Part shown: positions 35,907-48,329 of the stretch, piece by piece
Layout of the letters: every line of letters starts with the position of its first letter
Position numbering within the stretch: position 1 is the first letter of the stretch
Assembly (NCBI GenBank): GCA_036346395.1
Contig: CM070594.1
Span: 55,661,519-55,725,518 of the forward strand
Reading direction: 5' to 3'
DNA from: Hsuehochloa calcarea
Taxonomy: Eukaryota > Streptophyta > Magnoliopsida > Poales > Poaceae
Length of the DNA stretch: 64,000 nt
The notes under the pieces: generated by a model
Seen by the model: only the letters and a program-made list of their open reading frames with translations
What the model was told of the DNA's origin: nothing
Databases searched by the model: none
Made by a program: the position numbers and the translations under genes

Positions 35907-37073
35907 TTACGAACACAACTCTTTTACTTCCAGAGCATTGCAGTAGCTCTTACGACTCAGTGCATCTGCAACTACATTGGCCTTACCAGGATGGTAATGG
36001 ATTCCAAGATTATAATCCTTTATTAATTCCAACCATCTTCTCTGTCTCATGTTCAAATCAGACTGAGTGAAAATGTACTTCAGGCTCTTATGATCTGTGT
36101 AGACTTCACAGCGATTACCGATGAGATAATGACGCCAAATCTTCAAGGCATGCACTACGAGCTAGTTCCAAATCATGGGTAGGATAGTTCTCTTCATGAG
36201 GTCTTAATTGCCTTGACGCATAAGCGACATCTCTTCCTTCTTGCATAAGGACACATCCTAGTCCTTGACGCGAAGCATCACAGTAGATATCAAAATCCTT
36301 ACTAATATCCGGCAAAACTAGCACTGGGGCTGAAGTCAGACGTTTCTTCAATTCTTGAAAACTTTCTTCACAAGCTGGGGTCCAAATGTACTTCTTCTCT
36401 TTCTTCAATAATTGCGTAAGAGGCTTAGCAATCGTTGAGAACCCTTCAATGAAACGACGATAGTATCCTGCCATTCCCAAGAAACTACGAATTTGAGTAA
36501 CCGTCTTGGGCTGCTCCCAATTCATTACAGCTTTAACCTTTCCGGGGTCAACTGCTACTCCTTCGGCTGTCATTACATGACCGAGAAAATCAACTTTCTT
36601 CTTCCAAAAGTCACACTTGCTGAACTTGGCATACAACTGATGTCCTCTGAGCTTTTCCAGGATTAATCTCAAATGTCCTGTATGTTCTTCTTCTGACTTT
36701 GAGTATACCAAAATATCATCAATGAATACTACCACGAACTTATCCAAATATTCCATGAATACTTTGTTCATCATGTTCATGAAATAGGCAGGGGCATTAG
36801 TCAATCCAAAAGACATGACTAGAAATTCATAATGTCCATACCGGGTTGAGAAAGCGGTCTTTGGTACATCCTTAGGGCAAATCTTCAATCGATGGTAACT
36901 TTGATCGCGATCGATCTTGGAGAATACTCGGCTCCTTTCATCCAGTCGAACAAATCATCTATTACGGGCAATGGGTACTTGTTCTTGATGGTGACTTCGT
37001 TGAGAGAACGATAATCGATACACATTCTCATACTTCCATCTTTCTTCTTGACGAACAAAGCAGTGCTCCCCAT
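35907..37073 (-). CDS. Gypsy reverse transcriptase / RNase H (mostly open)
   Basis: Three overlapping or adjacent frames cover the domain. 37073-36885 has [20 protein letters not shown]. 36888-36115 is a clean 257-codon stretch with the catalytic [40 protein letters not shown] and the RNase H start [15 protein letters not shown]. 36155-35907 has [11 protein letters not shown] and [17 protein letters not shown]. Only two frame changes separate them, near 36885 and 36150. It makes cDNA from element RNA inside virus-like particles and degrades the RNA strand. Confidence 0.9.
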
Positions 37074-37397
37074 GGCGGCGAACTAGGTCTTACAAAACCT
37101 TTCTCGATGGTTCTTCTATCCGCTTCTTCATTTCCACAAGTTCATCGACCGCATCCGATAGGGTCTCTTGAAATTGGTGCTTTGTTCACGGCACTAGATC
37201 GATGACAAACTCAATGTCACGGTCGGTGGCATTCCCGTAATTCTTACGAAATACGTCCGATAATCTTTTACTACGGTACATCTTCCAAAGAAACTGTCTT
37301 GATCGTTGACTACCAAATGTCCATCACGTCTTGAGGTGGCTAGAAATTCTACTTTCTTTCTGTGGTATCATCAATTGTCACGGCTCTTGGCCACAAT

Positions 37398-37658
37398 CTA
37401 GTATCTTGCTTTATGTTTGGATAACCAATCCATACCAAGGATGACATCTATGGTGCGAGTGTCTAGAACTATTAGGTTGGCTAGAAACTCAACTCCGACT
37501 ATGAGTAGCCTAGCTCCTAAACATCCAACTTTAGAACTTAGCTCTGCTCGGTATTGGACTAACAGAGTATGCTTAAGATGCATAACTTCCAATTTGTTCT
37601 TAGTTGCAAAAATTCCGAAACAAGCGAATGCGAAGCTCGAATCAAACAGGCGATGCAT
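37398..37658 (-). pseudogene. Gypsy aspartic protease region
   Basis: The frame reads VGVEFLANLIVLDTRTIDVI then LGMDWLSKHKARY, the C-terminal half of the gag-pol protease of this clade. The DSGA-type active-site stretch upstream is not readable in frame. It joins gag on the right and RT on the left in the expected order. Confidence 0.75.
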
Positions 37659-37678
37659 GTCTTGAATTTACTAGGAAC

Positions 37679-38912
37679 TTACCCGAGACAACGTCGGTGC
37701 TTCTTGGGCTCCTTCGAGAGTGGCGTGGTTGACACGGCCTCGACCACCGATGGCGGTGCTCCTCCGGATTGACCGTAGCTTGAGAAGTTCCTTGATGGTT
37801 GCCTTATCTTGCGTCTTGGTGGTGTGTTCCCAAGGTTGAAGCGTCTTCGGGTGATAGTCCCATTCTGCGGACATCGGTTGGCGAAATGCCCCGCCGACGG
37901 CGAGTAAAGCAAACTCGGTTGTATTACGTGGGTTGCTTCTTGGATTGGGGTTGGTAGTGCGGGGTTGCGGAAGTTACGAGCAATCGGGCGAGTCTTTGAA
38001 GTTGGTGCGGTGGTCCGCGAGTGCGTGGTGGAAAACGGCTAAACTGCGGTGGAATCATTCTTGCCCTTAGTGGGGTTGGTGACTTCCTTCTTTGAGCCAT
38101 TCTGCGCTACGATGATCTTCCAATTCCTTACGCTTATCCTCTAAAATCAAAGCCTTGTTGATCAACTCTTGAAAATCGGGAAAGGTGTGGGCGATCAAGT
38201 TGACTTGAAGTCCGTGTTCAATCCTTTCAGAAAACGACTCTGACGAGCCTTGTCAGTGGCGACATCTTCTGCAGCATATCGAGCAAGTTGAGAGAATTTG
38301 TTGAGGTAGTCGATCACTGACATTCCTCCTTGCTTGAGAGCACGGAATTCATCCTTCTTTAGATCCATGATTCCTTACGGTACATGATCTTGGCGGCGGT
38401 TGTGAACTCTTCCCAAGTAATATCTTGCGGCGTTCCATGCGCGCAAGCACAAAGTTTTCCCACCATTCGGCGGCAATGCCTTCCATCTGTGAGAGGCGTT
38501 AGAGAACTTTTTCATGATCGCTGCATTGAGTGATCAGCAATTTTCTCTCAATAACACGAAGCCAATCATCAGCTTCTACTGGTGAGACATGTCCAGAAAA
38601 GGTTGGTGGGCGGGTCCTCATAAACTCCGCCAACTTGGATGATCCATTGTGACCATGAGCAAGCTGGGGCTCCATTGTGATCTTGATTGTTGTTGTTCGA
38701 TTATTCATAGCTTGCATCCGATTCATCATGGTGTACATCACCGGAGTGCGAGTGTCATGAATGCTCCAAAATTTTGCGGATCGATGAAGGTGCTTGTGGT
38801 GGAACCGCTGCTGAGGATTTGCTCCGTCCTTCCGACATCGAGTATCGTAACCACTTGCGCACTTGACGTGTCCGAACCATCTGTGAATCTCAAGGGTTAG
38901 ATAAGGTAGCAA
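37679..38912 (-). pseudogene. Gypsy gag (capsid and zinc-knuckle remnant)
   Basis: 38912-38499 contains FMRTRPPTFSGHVSPVEADD followed by WLRVIERKLL, the capsid start. The region 38490-37920 has no long frame because of repeated frame changes. Near 37890 a GHFANRCPQ piece of a CCHC knuckle is visible. Gag packages element RNA. The dense breaks coincide with CAG/CTG-rich sequence. Confidence 0.8.
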
Positions 38913-40060
38913 GCACGAGATAAGTTGTAGAACTAAGCGGGGTAGGTAAAACCCAACATATTTTAAGAAAGCTCAATGAAACTCTTATTTTGATTAAGAT
39001 AATAGTATGGCTTGCAACAAATGCCTAAGGGCCTTTGCGGCTCATACTTGCACACAAAAATAAGGACGAACTTAAGCACACCAAACTACCGCCTAAAGGC
39101 GACTCAAGACATAAAGCGGCTAAGCTCAAACAACGCGAACAGACTACTCAATCAAATAGCCTCCATGCCTTGACGGTGCTCCCGCTTTCTTTGTAGACTG
39201 AAAGTGGTGGCATCCTCGCAAACCGATCCGATGTCCCGGATGGTGCAATAGGAGCAGTGTCCACAGTGCAGTCTTCTTGGTGCTTCGGCTCTGCTTGCCT
39301 CTGCTGGCTCTTACAGTTCACCGGTCCATCGCCTTCTTCAGGTCTTCCTCTTGATGTCTTCTTCGTGTCGTCCATAAAGAGTTTCTTCTAATATGGCGAT
39401 CCTTTCTTGACTCTCTGAAGAGTCTCATAGGTACACTCGATTCAGAGCGGCTAACTCCAACGATTCCTCTGAGCGGCGAATCGGGCGAGATGCACGACGG
39501 TGGCGTTGTCTTCTCCTTCGTGAGACGGAAAACGTGCGGCAAGATCCACGTCGATGTGCGGGGATGATAACGGAAAAGCGTGTCACGAAGCTCGAGAGTA
39601 GATGTTGCGATCCTCGGGATGGCAAGGCGTGAAGACTCTGGATTGCTTCAATCCAAATACTCCTTCGAGTGAGATGTTCAATGGTTTGCTTGCCTTGGTG
39701 TCTTTGCTGGCGTAGATGGTCAAATGGCGATCACTCCACGATCTCGGCGTTCACAATCCAAGCACCGCCACGGTACAATGGACGATCGAACCCTCCAAGT
39801 ACTTGTAGCAACTTCCAAAGCTCGGCAAGTCCTCCCTTGCGCTCTCCATAACTCAAGACGAGGCATCTGTCAAGATGGACAAGGATATGAAAACAACTTT
39901 AAAACAATGGGAGAGAAAGAATTTCAGCAATAGTTGAGCCAAGAGAGACATGAGATGAGTTAAAGAGTTCAATTAATCTTGCAAGTTAATATTTGCTTTA
40001 GAAAATAGTTTTGGACTCACTAAGAACGGCCAATCTAACTAGGGTCAAGACCTCATACCA
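38913..40060 (-). other. Gypsy leader / 5' end of gag
   Basis: About 1.1 kb between the primer site and the recognisable capsid. Short frames (for example 39625-39425, basic, Arg-rich) may be the N-terminal gag, broken by indels. Nothing else seen. Confidence 0.4.
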
Positions 40061-40061
40061 A

Positions 40062-40080
40062 TATGGCTCTGATACCACCT
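40062..40080 (-). other. Primer binding site of the gypsy element
   Basis: Reverse complement reads TGGTATCAGAGCCAT beside the 5' LTR, complementary to initiator methionine tRNA. Confidence 0.85.
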
Positions 40081-40081
40081 C

Positions 40082-43000
40082 TGTCGGGACCCAAATATGC
40101 AAATCTGGACCCTCTGTGTATTCTGCACTAGTCCAGGATCACGCTAGTGCACACAGTGTCAACATTGATGAAATATCACATCCATACAACGAATATAAGA
40201 ATAAACGAGTACATTTAAATAACAAATAACTGTTGGGACCTTACGGTCGAGTTTTACATTTATTAAGCCATGCAAGGCTGACAATAAAGAAATAAACTGC
40301 AGCGGAAACGAAATAAACTCCGGTGGCTCCCATCAATTTACCACAGACAACCGACTGGGATCAAGACCCTAACGCTCAACCTTCGTAGAATTCCTCTTCA
40401 AAAGCAGGCGACGACTCCTCCACTTCTGTTGATTTGTTTAGCAAGAGTGAGTACACACCGTACTCGCAAGTCATACCACAGAATGCATTTATACATGATG
40501 GCTTATTCCAAAGGAATGGCTTCTGTGGTTATTTTGCAGAAATGCAACATTTGCAATTGAATACAAATAATAGATTGAAAGCGTAATTCAAAACAAATAG
40601 ACAATAATAAGTTAACAATTGATTTCACAAAGGACACACAGTCTAATCAAGTTCTTTCACACAGCTGAACAAGTTATCTCACACAGCTGACCCTTCCCAT
40701 TTGTTTTATAAAAATCTACCCTCGTGTGAAATTCCGAGCATGTCCATAACCGAGGGCGGCTATTCGAATAGATTGGTTTAAACACTCTGCAGAGGTTGTA
40801 CACTTTACCCACACGATGAAACCAACCGGATCGAGTTGATCACAACAAAACCTTTCGAGACTTCATCTCAAACAATGACACTCTGGTGTGCTTTATCGTA
40901 GTCAATTTGTACACACAAACCTTGGAACGACACACACCATTGGACGAGGATGCAAATGACTGTTCCGCGATGTGACATATCACACCTCCAAATTCATCAC
41001 ATAGCTTAAATACAACTGAGTTGTCAATGTCAAGACTCCATAACTTACTAAGTCAGGCCACCCATACTAGGCATGTGGTCGCATGCAGAAGGCCAGTTCA
41101 ATGGCGCACAAAGTTAAGTCCTTAATTGACTAAGGCAAGACTTCCATTTTCCCACATCACAAAGTTTATATCACACAGATCCACCATTCACACAGAATCC
41201 ACCACTTGCCTCGGTCTAAATCTTTTCCACCTGTTGATTAAGTGCAACACATGCCACCAACGAGTAATAGCACACAGCACACACAGATTCATCACACAGT
41301 TCCATAATCACTTATTCAAGTTCATAATTGCAACTCTCACATGAAATGATGACTCGTGGCATGGCTAAGCAGTCTAATCGTATCTAACCAACCCACGTTG
41401 GTGCTACGATAATACCAACTAATAATTAATCAACCTAGGGTGACAAAAGATCATGGCATACAATAGACAAGGTGGCATAACAATTTGGATTAATAACTAC
41501 ACCCAAAAGCATTTAAATAAATACTTGAAATAGAATGCAATACATTGAAACAAAGTATTTTGAAAACTGGGTTCAAAATGATCAAAGGTATAACTTGCCT
41601 TGGAATAGATCTAGATATTGGTCCTGGTCTTGAGGTGCTCCTTCTTCTGAAAAATTCCCCGAAGTATCGACGTCTACTCGCAAACGAGACAAAAGAAACA
41701 AAACAAATAAATAACAGAGGCAAAACAAACTCCAAAAATTAAATAAAATTCATAAATAAATAGATCTGAATTTTATATAAATTTACAAATTTGAATGGGC
41801 TCAATTGGACTTCGGATGCAAAAGATATGGGCTTTGGAAGATTGGAAAATCAATAAAACCCTAAATTAGATTTTCTCGAATTTCCCGAATTAATTTTATA
41901 AAGGAAAATCGAATTATTGCGCAATGCTTGCGTCAGTAGAATTTCGGAAAAGGAATTAAATTTAAAGAAAAGCGGCAGTGGGACCCATCAGTCGACCTCT
42001 CGCTCACGGTGGGTGGGTTCACCGAGCCGAGGTGAGGGTGGCGGTGGGCCGAGCCACGCGGCCGATGTGGCGGCCACGCAGTGACACGCCAAAGATCGAG
42101 GATGAGGTGGTCGCACACGTGGCGACCACGGAGGCAAAACGACGGCGACACTCCGGCGACCACGGATGCGGCGGATGACGGCGACTCGGCGGTGGCGGAG
42201 GTGCGCTCTGGACTCAGTGCGACCTGGCGATTCTGGTGACGCGGTCGCTTCTTGCCGGAGATGACCAGAACGGCGGCGGCGACACGAGGAGCGGCGGAGC
42301 GGTGCGGCTGATGGCGGCGGCGGCGAGGTAGGGCTTCCCAGGGGCAACGAACGTGCGCACAGGGTTGCCCTTGGCGAGACGAACTCAGGGGTGGGCTCGG
42401 TGGCGGCTGAAGCTCACCGGTGGCTGCGCAATCCGGCGAAGAGGCTCACGGCGGTGCTGAGGTTGAAGCTTCGATTCCGGCGAAACGACGACGATCTAGG
42501 GTTAGAGGCTGTGGGCGAAAGGCGGCGGAAGTGGATGCGATCCTCGTGACACGGGCGCGGCTTTAAATAGGGCCGAGAAACCCTAGAACCCATGTCGAGG
42601 ACGGCGGCGGCGCGCGCGAAGAATCGGGCGAAGTCCCGATCGGAGACGATGAACAAGTTTGGTGGGACCCACTTGTCGTGGCGGCTCGGACGAAGGGTGT
42701 GGCAAAGACGATGCCTCGGCGGTCCCACTTGACAGAGAGACGAGGCGGATGCGCGCGCGCGCGGCGTAACCGACGACGGGATCCAAGGGCTGGGAGCGAG
42801 CGAGGGCGGGCGCAGCGCGAGCGTGCGATCGCGCTAAGGGGACACGCGGCGGAGATCCAGCGGCTCAAGGCGGGAATGGGCTGCGGGAGTGGGCCGAGGC
42901 GAGGAATAGTCTTGGGCTTGGCCCGATCTTTTCAAGGATTTAAAATATGTTTTTCTTTTAAATAAATCCAGAAAATGCAAATAGCAATTAGAAAATAGCA

Positions 43001-43229
43001 AATGACTTTGAAAAAATTCCAGAAAATTCTATAAAATATAACCAAGCATATAGAATCTAAATAAAATAGTTTTGACAATTGTTGATGTTGGGATTAAGCA
43101 CATTAAATCAATTTGTCCTTAAAGTCCATATTAAGCTTTTTAAATTAATATTCAAATAATTCCAAATGATGAATTTTCTTGCTACCATTATTTAAAAGAT
43201 TTTCAAGCTCTGAAAATAGGGATGTTACA
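40082..43229 (-). repeat. 5' LTR of the gypsy element
   Basis: Length 3148 bp. On the minus strand it starts TGTAACATCCC. A TATA-like CTATTTAAAG (42561-42570) sits in the promoter position, followed by a GC-rich transcribed part. Confidence 0.95.
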
Positions 43230-43234
43230 CCAAC

Positions 43235-44840
43235 CGTGCATTGTATCTCACTATCTTGCCTTCAGGAGTTTGCTTAATTGTAAACACACATTTGCATCCC
43301 ATTGCCCTTTTTCCTGCTGGAAGTGGAACAAGATCCCATGTCTTGATCTTTTGAAGTGCAGTAAATTCCTTCTTCATGGCATCCTTCCACTTAGGATCTT
43401 GCTTAGCAGCTCGCTAATCCTTGGAAACATGCACGGTCTAAAGAGATGTAATGAATGCGTTATATGCAGGTGAGATATGAGAATATGAGATGAAATTTAC
43501 AATGTCATACTCAAAGCCATACCGGACTGGAGGCTTTCCTGCATTAGATCTAGTTTCCCTACGATGTGCAAGTGGTAACTCTAGATGGGAGTGATTAGAA
43601 CCAACATTTACCAAGTGATTAGAATCAACATTACCACTTGCCCCAAGGGGAGGTAAGGAACTTGATGGAGAGAGACCTGAGGAGGAATTTGGGACTGGAT
43701 CAACTGGCAAGGCTGGTTGTTCAGAAAGCTCCGCCGTTGGTGTCTCAAATGTTGACTGCTTGTCTCTCTGCTTCTCCCCTTGTTTTCCAAAGCGTCTTCG
43801 CTGATAAACCTTTAATTCTTTTCGATTTCTCACATATTCCATTAGGTTTGGGCACGGAATTGTCCCCAAAATGACTTCTTCTTCTCGTTGACTCTTCTTG
43901 TTCTCCCCCTCTTGACTGCCACCCTTAGTGATAGGAGATAACTCTAAAAACTGATCAAGAGTACCTCCACTCATATAGTAAGGCTCAAACTCCTGGAACA
44001 TCACATCCATACCCACGAACAACTTTTGTTCAACTGGGTTCCAGCATCTATAGCCCTTCTGACTTGATGAATAGCCTATAAAGATGCATTTCAATGCCTG
44101 TGGATCCAGCTTGCCAACTGTTGGTCGGTGATCTCGTATAAAACACACACAGCCAAACACCTTGGGAGGTACCTTGAACTCTCGCTGATCCAAAAGAAGT
44201 TCAACTGGAGACCTCATCCCGAGTATTCGAGACGGCATGCGATTGATGAGATACACTGCCGTCATTACTACCTCGCTCCACAATACCTTTGGCACATTCA
44301 TCTTAAACATGAGTGAATATGCTACCTCCAACAAATGTCGATTCTTCCTTTCAGCCACTCCATTCTGAGGTGGGGTTCCTGGACAAGTAGTCTGATAAAG
44401 TATTCCCTCGTCTGAGACATATGCTGCAAACTCCTTATTGACATATTCAGTTCCATTATCTGATCGAAGAATCCAAACTTTTGCATCAAACTGAGTGGCA
44501 ACCATCATATGGAAGTTCTGAAAACATCGAACGACCTCGCTCTTGTGTTTTATCATATAAATCCAAGTCATACGAGTATAGCAATCAATGAATGTGACAA
44601 ACCACTTAAAACTACTCACAGAAGTAACTGTGCACGGACCCCAAACAACTGAATGTATTAATAGAAAAGGTTCATAACTCCGAAGACCAATGCTACTATA
44701 TGTAGACCGTGTATGCTTTCCAAACTCACAAGCATCACACACAAGTTTACTCTTGTCCACCCTTTTGAACAAATTGGGTATAACTGACTTAAACACTGTA
44801 ATGATAGATGTCCCAAGCGTCGATGATGTAATAAGACTTC
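43235..44840 (-). CDS. Copia integrase to RT-linker ORF (long, open, one catalytic residue lost)
   Basis: An open stretch of more than 460 codons runs from the Sirevirus insertion point towards the gypsy insertion point. It has part of the zinc-binding region (CDACEFGKHTRS), then the integrase core: IHSVVWGPC, LRSDNGTEY, NGVAERKNRHLLEVA, and the GCVCFIRDH and KCIFIGYSSSQKGY blocks, ending in the Ser/Pro-rich linker. Integrase joins cDNA to host DNA. The first acidic residue of the catalytic triad is replaced by Val (residue 71 of the open frame, SVVWGP), while the second (RSDNG) and Glu (AERKN) are present, so catalysis should be lost. The frame shifts just before the insertion site; a stop lies at 43438-43440 and pieces continue to 43235. 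Confidence 0.9.
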
Positions 44841-46461
44841 TGAAGGACCGAAATGGCAACAGAGGGGGGGGTGAATGGAGCCTAAAAATTAATACTCCCC
44901 TTCACTGTATTTAAAACCAGCCTACAAAGATCTCTGAAGATCTAAACAAAGTAAATGAAGCAAGATCAAATAACAAAACAAGTTTCAGTCGTTTTTCCGA
45001 AATCGGAAGTTCCGGCAGAGATTGCGGAAGTTCCGCTATGTAGTTCCGTTGTATATCGCGAAGTTCCGCTTATGTACTTCACGCATAAAATCGGAAGCTC
45101 GATTATCCCGACCAAGAATGTAACGCTCGGTTTTTGCCCAAAAATCCAAACTACTTAATCTTGAATGCTCTTCTCAGTCAAGTTTTACAGACATCATCCT
45201 AAACACCATCTTGACCTTATGGAGAAGAATCGCAACCAAAGATTCAATAATCGAACCAAAAACGGATTTCTTGAAGAAGGGCAAGAAAGACCAAAACCAA
45301 TGATAAGCGAGATTCTCGATTCTTAGAGCATGAAACTTTGAGGAAGTAATAGCAATACCAAAACGATTCTAGATATTAAGTTTCATGCTATCTCATAAAA
45401 CGAATCAAAAGATATGCCAAAACCCTAGATATTCAACATGAACAGAGAGAGAGAGAGAGTTGCAAAATCAGATAATCGAAACCTCAGATTTCATTGGATT
45501 GAAACATGGATTACAGAGGTAACGCAAAGAGGAAAGATTACAATAGGTTTCAGCTTCATACTCTCCTCTCAACAAGCTCTCAAAAAGCAAAACAAATCCT
45601 TTTCTAGAGCTAACCCTAATTTTCTATCAAAAGGTCTAACCCTAACTCCAGGGTTCTCCCCTATTTATAGCCTTTGCTAATGGGCCTCCAACCCATTAAG
45701 CCCGCTACACCCGAACGGAACCGCCTCCACTTTTGCCGCTTATAAAAGACCCTTTCGCCTTTGCGCACCTTCCGAAGCCTCCGTACACCTTGTTGTGCAC
45801 GACTCGCAACCGCTTCAAGATTCACGCCGCCTTCGACACATCCCGACCGCTCGACCTCAACGCCTCCTGCGCTTAGTCCGTCCACGTGTCTTGCCACGAC
45901 TCCATCTTGATGCCCCGCGATCAACACGCATAAAAACACATCACATAGCATTGCACAATATTATAGCATCAATATTTGTATAAGACTCAAACTCATACAA
46001 AATCAAAAACACAAAATATTCTTCTCTCGCGCTTCGACACAATCGAAGTTCCGACTTACCACAAATGAAGTTCCGATTTCGAACAACCGCGACTGTCAGA
46101 TTATCGGAAGTTCCGCACTCAACATCTGCGGTACTTCGATATCCGAACAACCGACTTTCCAGATATTTGATTCCGATTTGGTACCTCGAGAGAACACTCA
46201 AAGTCGGATATCGGACACTCGCTACTCCTTGTGCGGAAGTTCCGATTTCCTTCACCAACTCAAAACCGGGAAAACGGAAGTTCCTATTTCCAACGCCAGA
46301 GTTCGATTTATCGGAACTTCCGCTCCATACACAATGTAGTTCCGATTTCCACGACTCAAAGACGTAAATAGTCCAAACCGAAAAACTCAACTCTCAATCT
46401 AATCAACACACTTGTCAAATACTCATCACTCAGAGTGGAGGACCTCTCACATGGTCTCTCA
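44841..46461 (-). repeat. 3' LTR of the Sirevirus-like element
   Basis: Length 1621 bp. Two clusters of palindromic CGGAAGTTCCG-type motifs lie at 44995-45070 and 46040-46345, and a TATA box (CTATAAATAG on the minus strand) at about 45661-45671. Confidence 0.95.
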
Positions 46462-46474
46462 ATCTCCCCCTTGA
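46462..46474 (-). other. Polypurine tract of the Sirevirus-like element
   Basis: Reverse complement CAAGGGGGAGAT abuts the 3' LTR. Confidence 0.8.
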
Positions 46475-48300
46475 TGAGTATATTGACAATTACCGAAAAA
46501 GCATAAGATGAGTTTGAGATTACAGTCAACCAAGGTCTAAACAAGAGTAGTTAAGCTCAAGACCAAGTTGACAAAAGAGAAAGACTTGAGATGAGATGAA
46601 AGAGCAATTTTCGCACAAAACTCAAGGCTTTTCTCCAGAAGGCTTTTTCTCACAAAAAATTCTCCCCCTTTGGCAATAAAATCATCAATATGTAGAAAAG
46701 GGAGGAAAAGACTATATGATGTTCATTTTAAGCATTAGGAGCCATGTAGATTATCCAAAATGATTATTAGAAAATTACACCAAGCCATAACACAGAAGAA
46801 TGCTATCAAGATCATGACAATTGATGTAGAGAATAGCTAAGACAGAAAATCCATAATCTGATTAATGATCCAATTCTTTAGCAGGTCAAATAAGTCAAGA
46901 TTGAAATCTAGCTAAGAATATCCAAGGATGATGCAAGCCATGTCAAATAATCTAAGTTGAACCAAGAAGACTCATACTGAACAGTTTAGAGTGCTACCAG
47001 TTGAAGAAGGACTCATTTTATCCAGAACTCGGTCTCTTTGAAGATAAGCAATTTTAGCACATTTTTCTTTTTCTCAAGACTTTTATGGTTTTATCTCAAG
47101 AAAGCAAGCTCGACTAGGTGCCATCCACAACTGCCTCCTGAGCTTCAACCATTTTTTTTGGGCCATGTGCTAGATCCCGAGCCTTATGCGACCACTCCAA
47201 GCAACAGACTTAAGGAGGTGATCTTAGGTCATCCAAGGCTCCCCCTGAGTTCATGCCTAGTGCAATGGCAAGCCGTCTCATGAGAAAGATTTGGTGAGAT
47301 CAGTTTTTTTCGCACAAAAGAGATCATTTTGCTTTTGAAGTTTTTAGACCAATGATTAGAGATAAGTCATGTTTCTTAACAAACCGACATAGCTTACTCA
47401 AAAGTTCAAAAGAGATTCAGACTCAACTCACCTACTTGACATGGCGAAAATCATAAAAGGATAGTTTCAACTGACTAGTCTCAAGAGCTATCATGACAAG
47501 ATTTTAATTCAAGTTTAGCATTTTTAAACATCTTAGCATGGCAAAGACTAAACTACACATAAAAAGTCATGATAGATCTAGCGGTTTAGCATAAATCATG
47601 GCAAGATGTAAAACAGTGAAAACATATCATAAGGGATAATAAACAAGGCTCCATTTGATTATAATGCAATACGGAATGAAATGCACAAAAATCCGATTCC
47701 CTTGAATGAGATGCTTCTTTTAATTCAAAGTTGAGTTATGACAAAATTAAGAGTATGGAATAACCAAGAATAACTCCCCGAACCAAAGGAACAAAAACGA
47801 GAATCGATAAGTAAAATGTAAAAGGCATCCTTTAGAGCATAGAAAGATATAGAGAAAACTATCGCCGACATGTGTTCTTATCTACCCCATATGATTCTAG
47901 GACTATCACCGATCAACTCATACACTAAGGAGCAAACATCGCCCTGTCTACCCAAGGGTGACCCGACCGCTAGAACCTATAAGAAGTGAGTAAGCTCTAC
48001 TTAGAGAGGAAGAGACACTAATAAGCAAGATCCTAGAAGCACAAGACAAGAAGTAGCAACAAAGCAATGTGGCAAGAGAACCACTCTAACCTATGCCGGA
48101 AGGACTTCACCGAAAATGCAACCAGAAAGGAGTAAGAGTATAATATAATATAATATAATACAGTAGTAGCACAAAGCTCCCCTCCACAAAGAATTCCGTA
48201 AGGACAAACCACCCCAAGCTCTCCTCGCAGAGTCAAAACCGAGAGCCGCCCAGAGGCTTAGTGAAGATATCATGCCAACCGGTGCTCACTCTCCACAAAC
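46475..48300 (-). other. Long non-coding 3' internal region of the Sirevirus-like element
   Basis: About 1.8 kb between RNase H and the polypurine tract with no frame above roughly 80 codons and no recognisable domain. Some Sireviruses carry an extra (envelope-like) ORF in this place; I see no sign of one here. A short (ATAAT)n-type run lies near 48139-48162. Confidence 0.6.
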
Positions 48301-48329
48301 GGAGCACAATGTCACCCTTCTCTACATGG

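Larger units (their letters stand above)
31265..43229 (-). mobile_element. Full-length Ty3/gypsy retrotransposon, TSD CCAAC
   Basis: Both LTRs are present (31265-34391 and 40082-43229), with termini TGTCGGG...TGTTACA in window orientation. Five-base duplications CCAAC lie at 31260-31264 and 43230-43234. The primer site is at 40063-40078 and a polypurine tract lies beside the left LTR, so transcription runs right to left. Gag, protease, RT, RNase H, integrase order defines Ty3/gypsy, and a post-integrase region points to the chromovirus (Tekay/Del-like) branch that includes rice RIRE3/RIRE8-type elements; the exact family is inference. Total length is 11965 bp. Confidence 0.95.

Noticed and set aside
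47000..48300. Envelope-like gene in the Sirevirus-like element
   Set aside because: No frame of sufficient length, no signal peptide or membrane segment that I can support.
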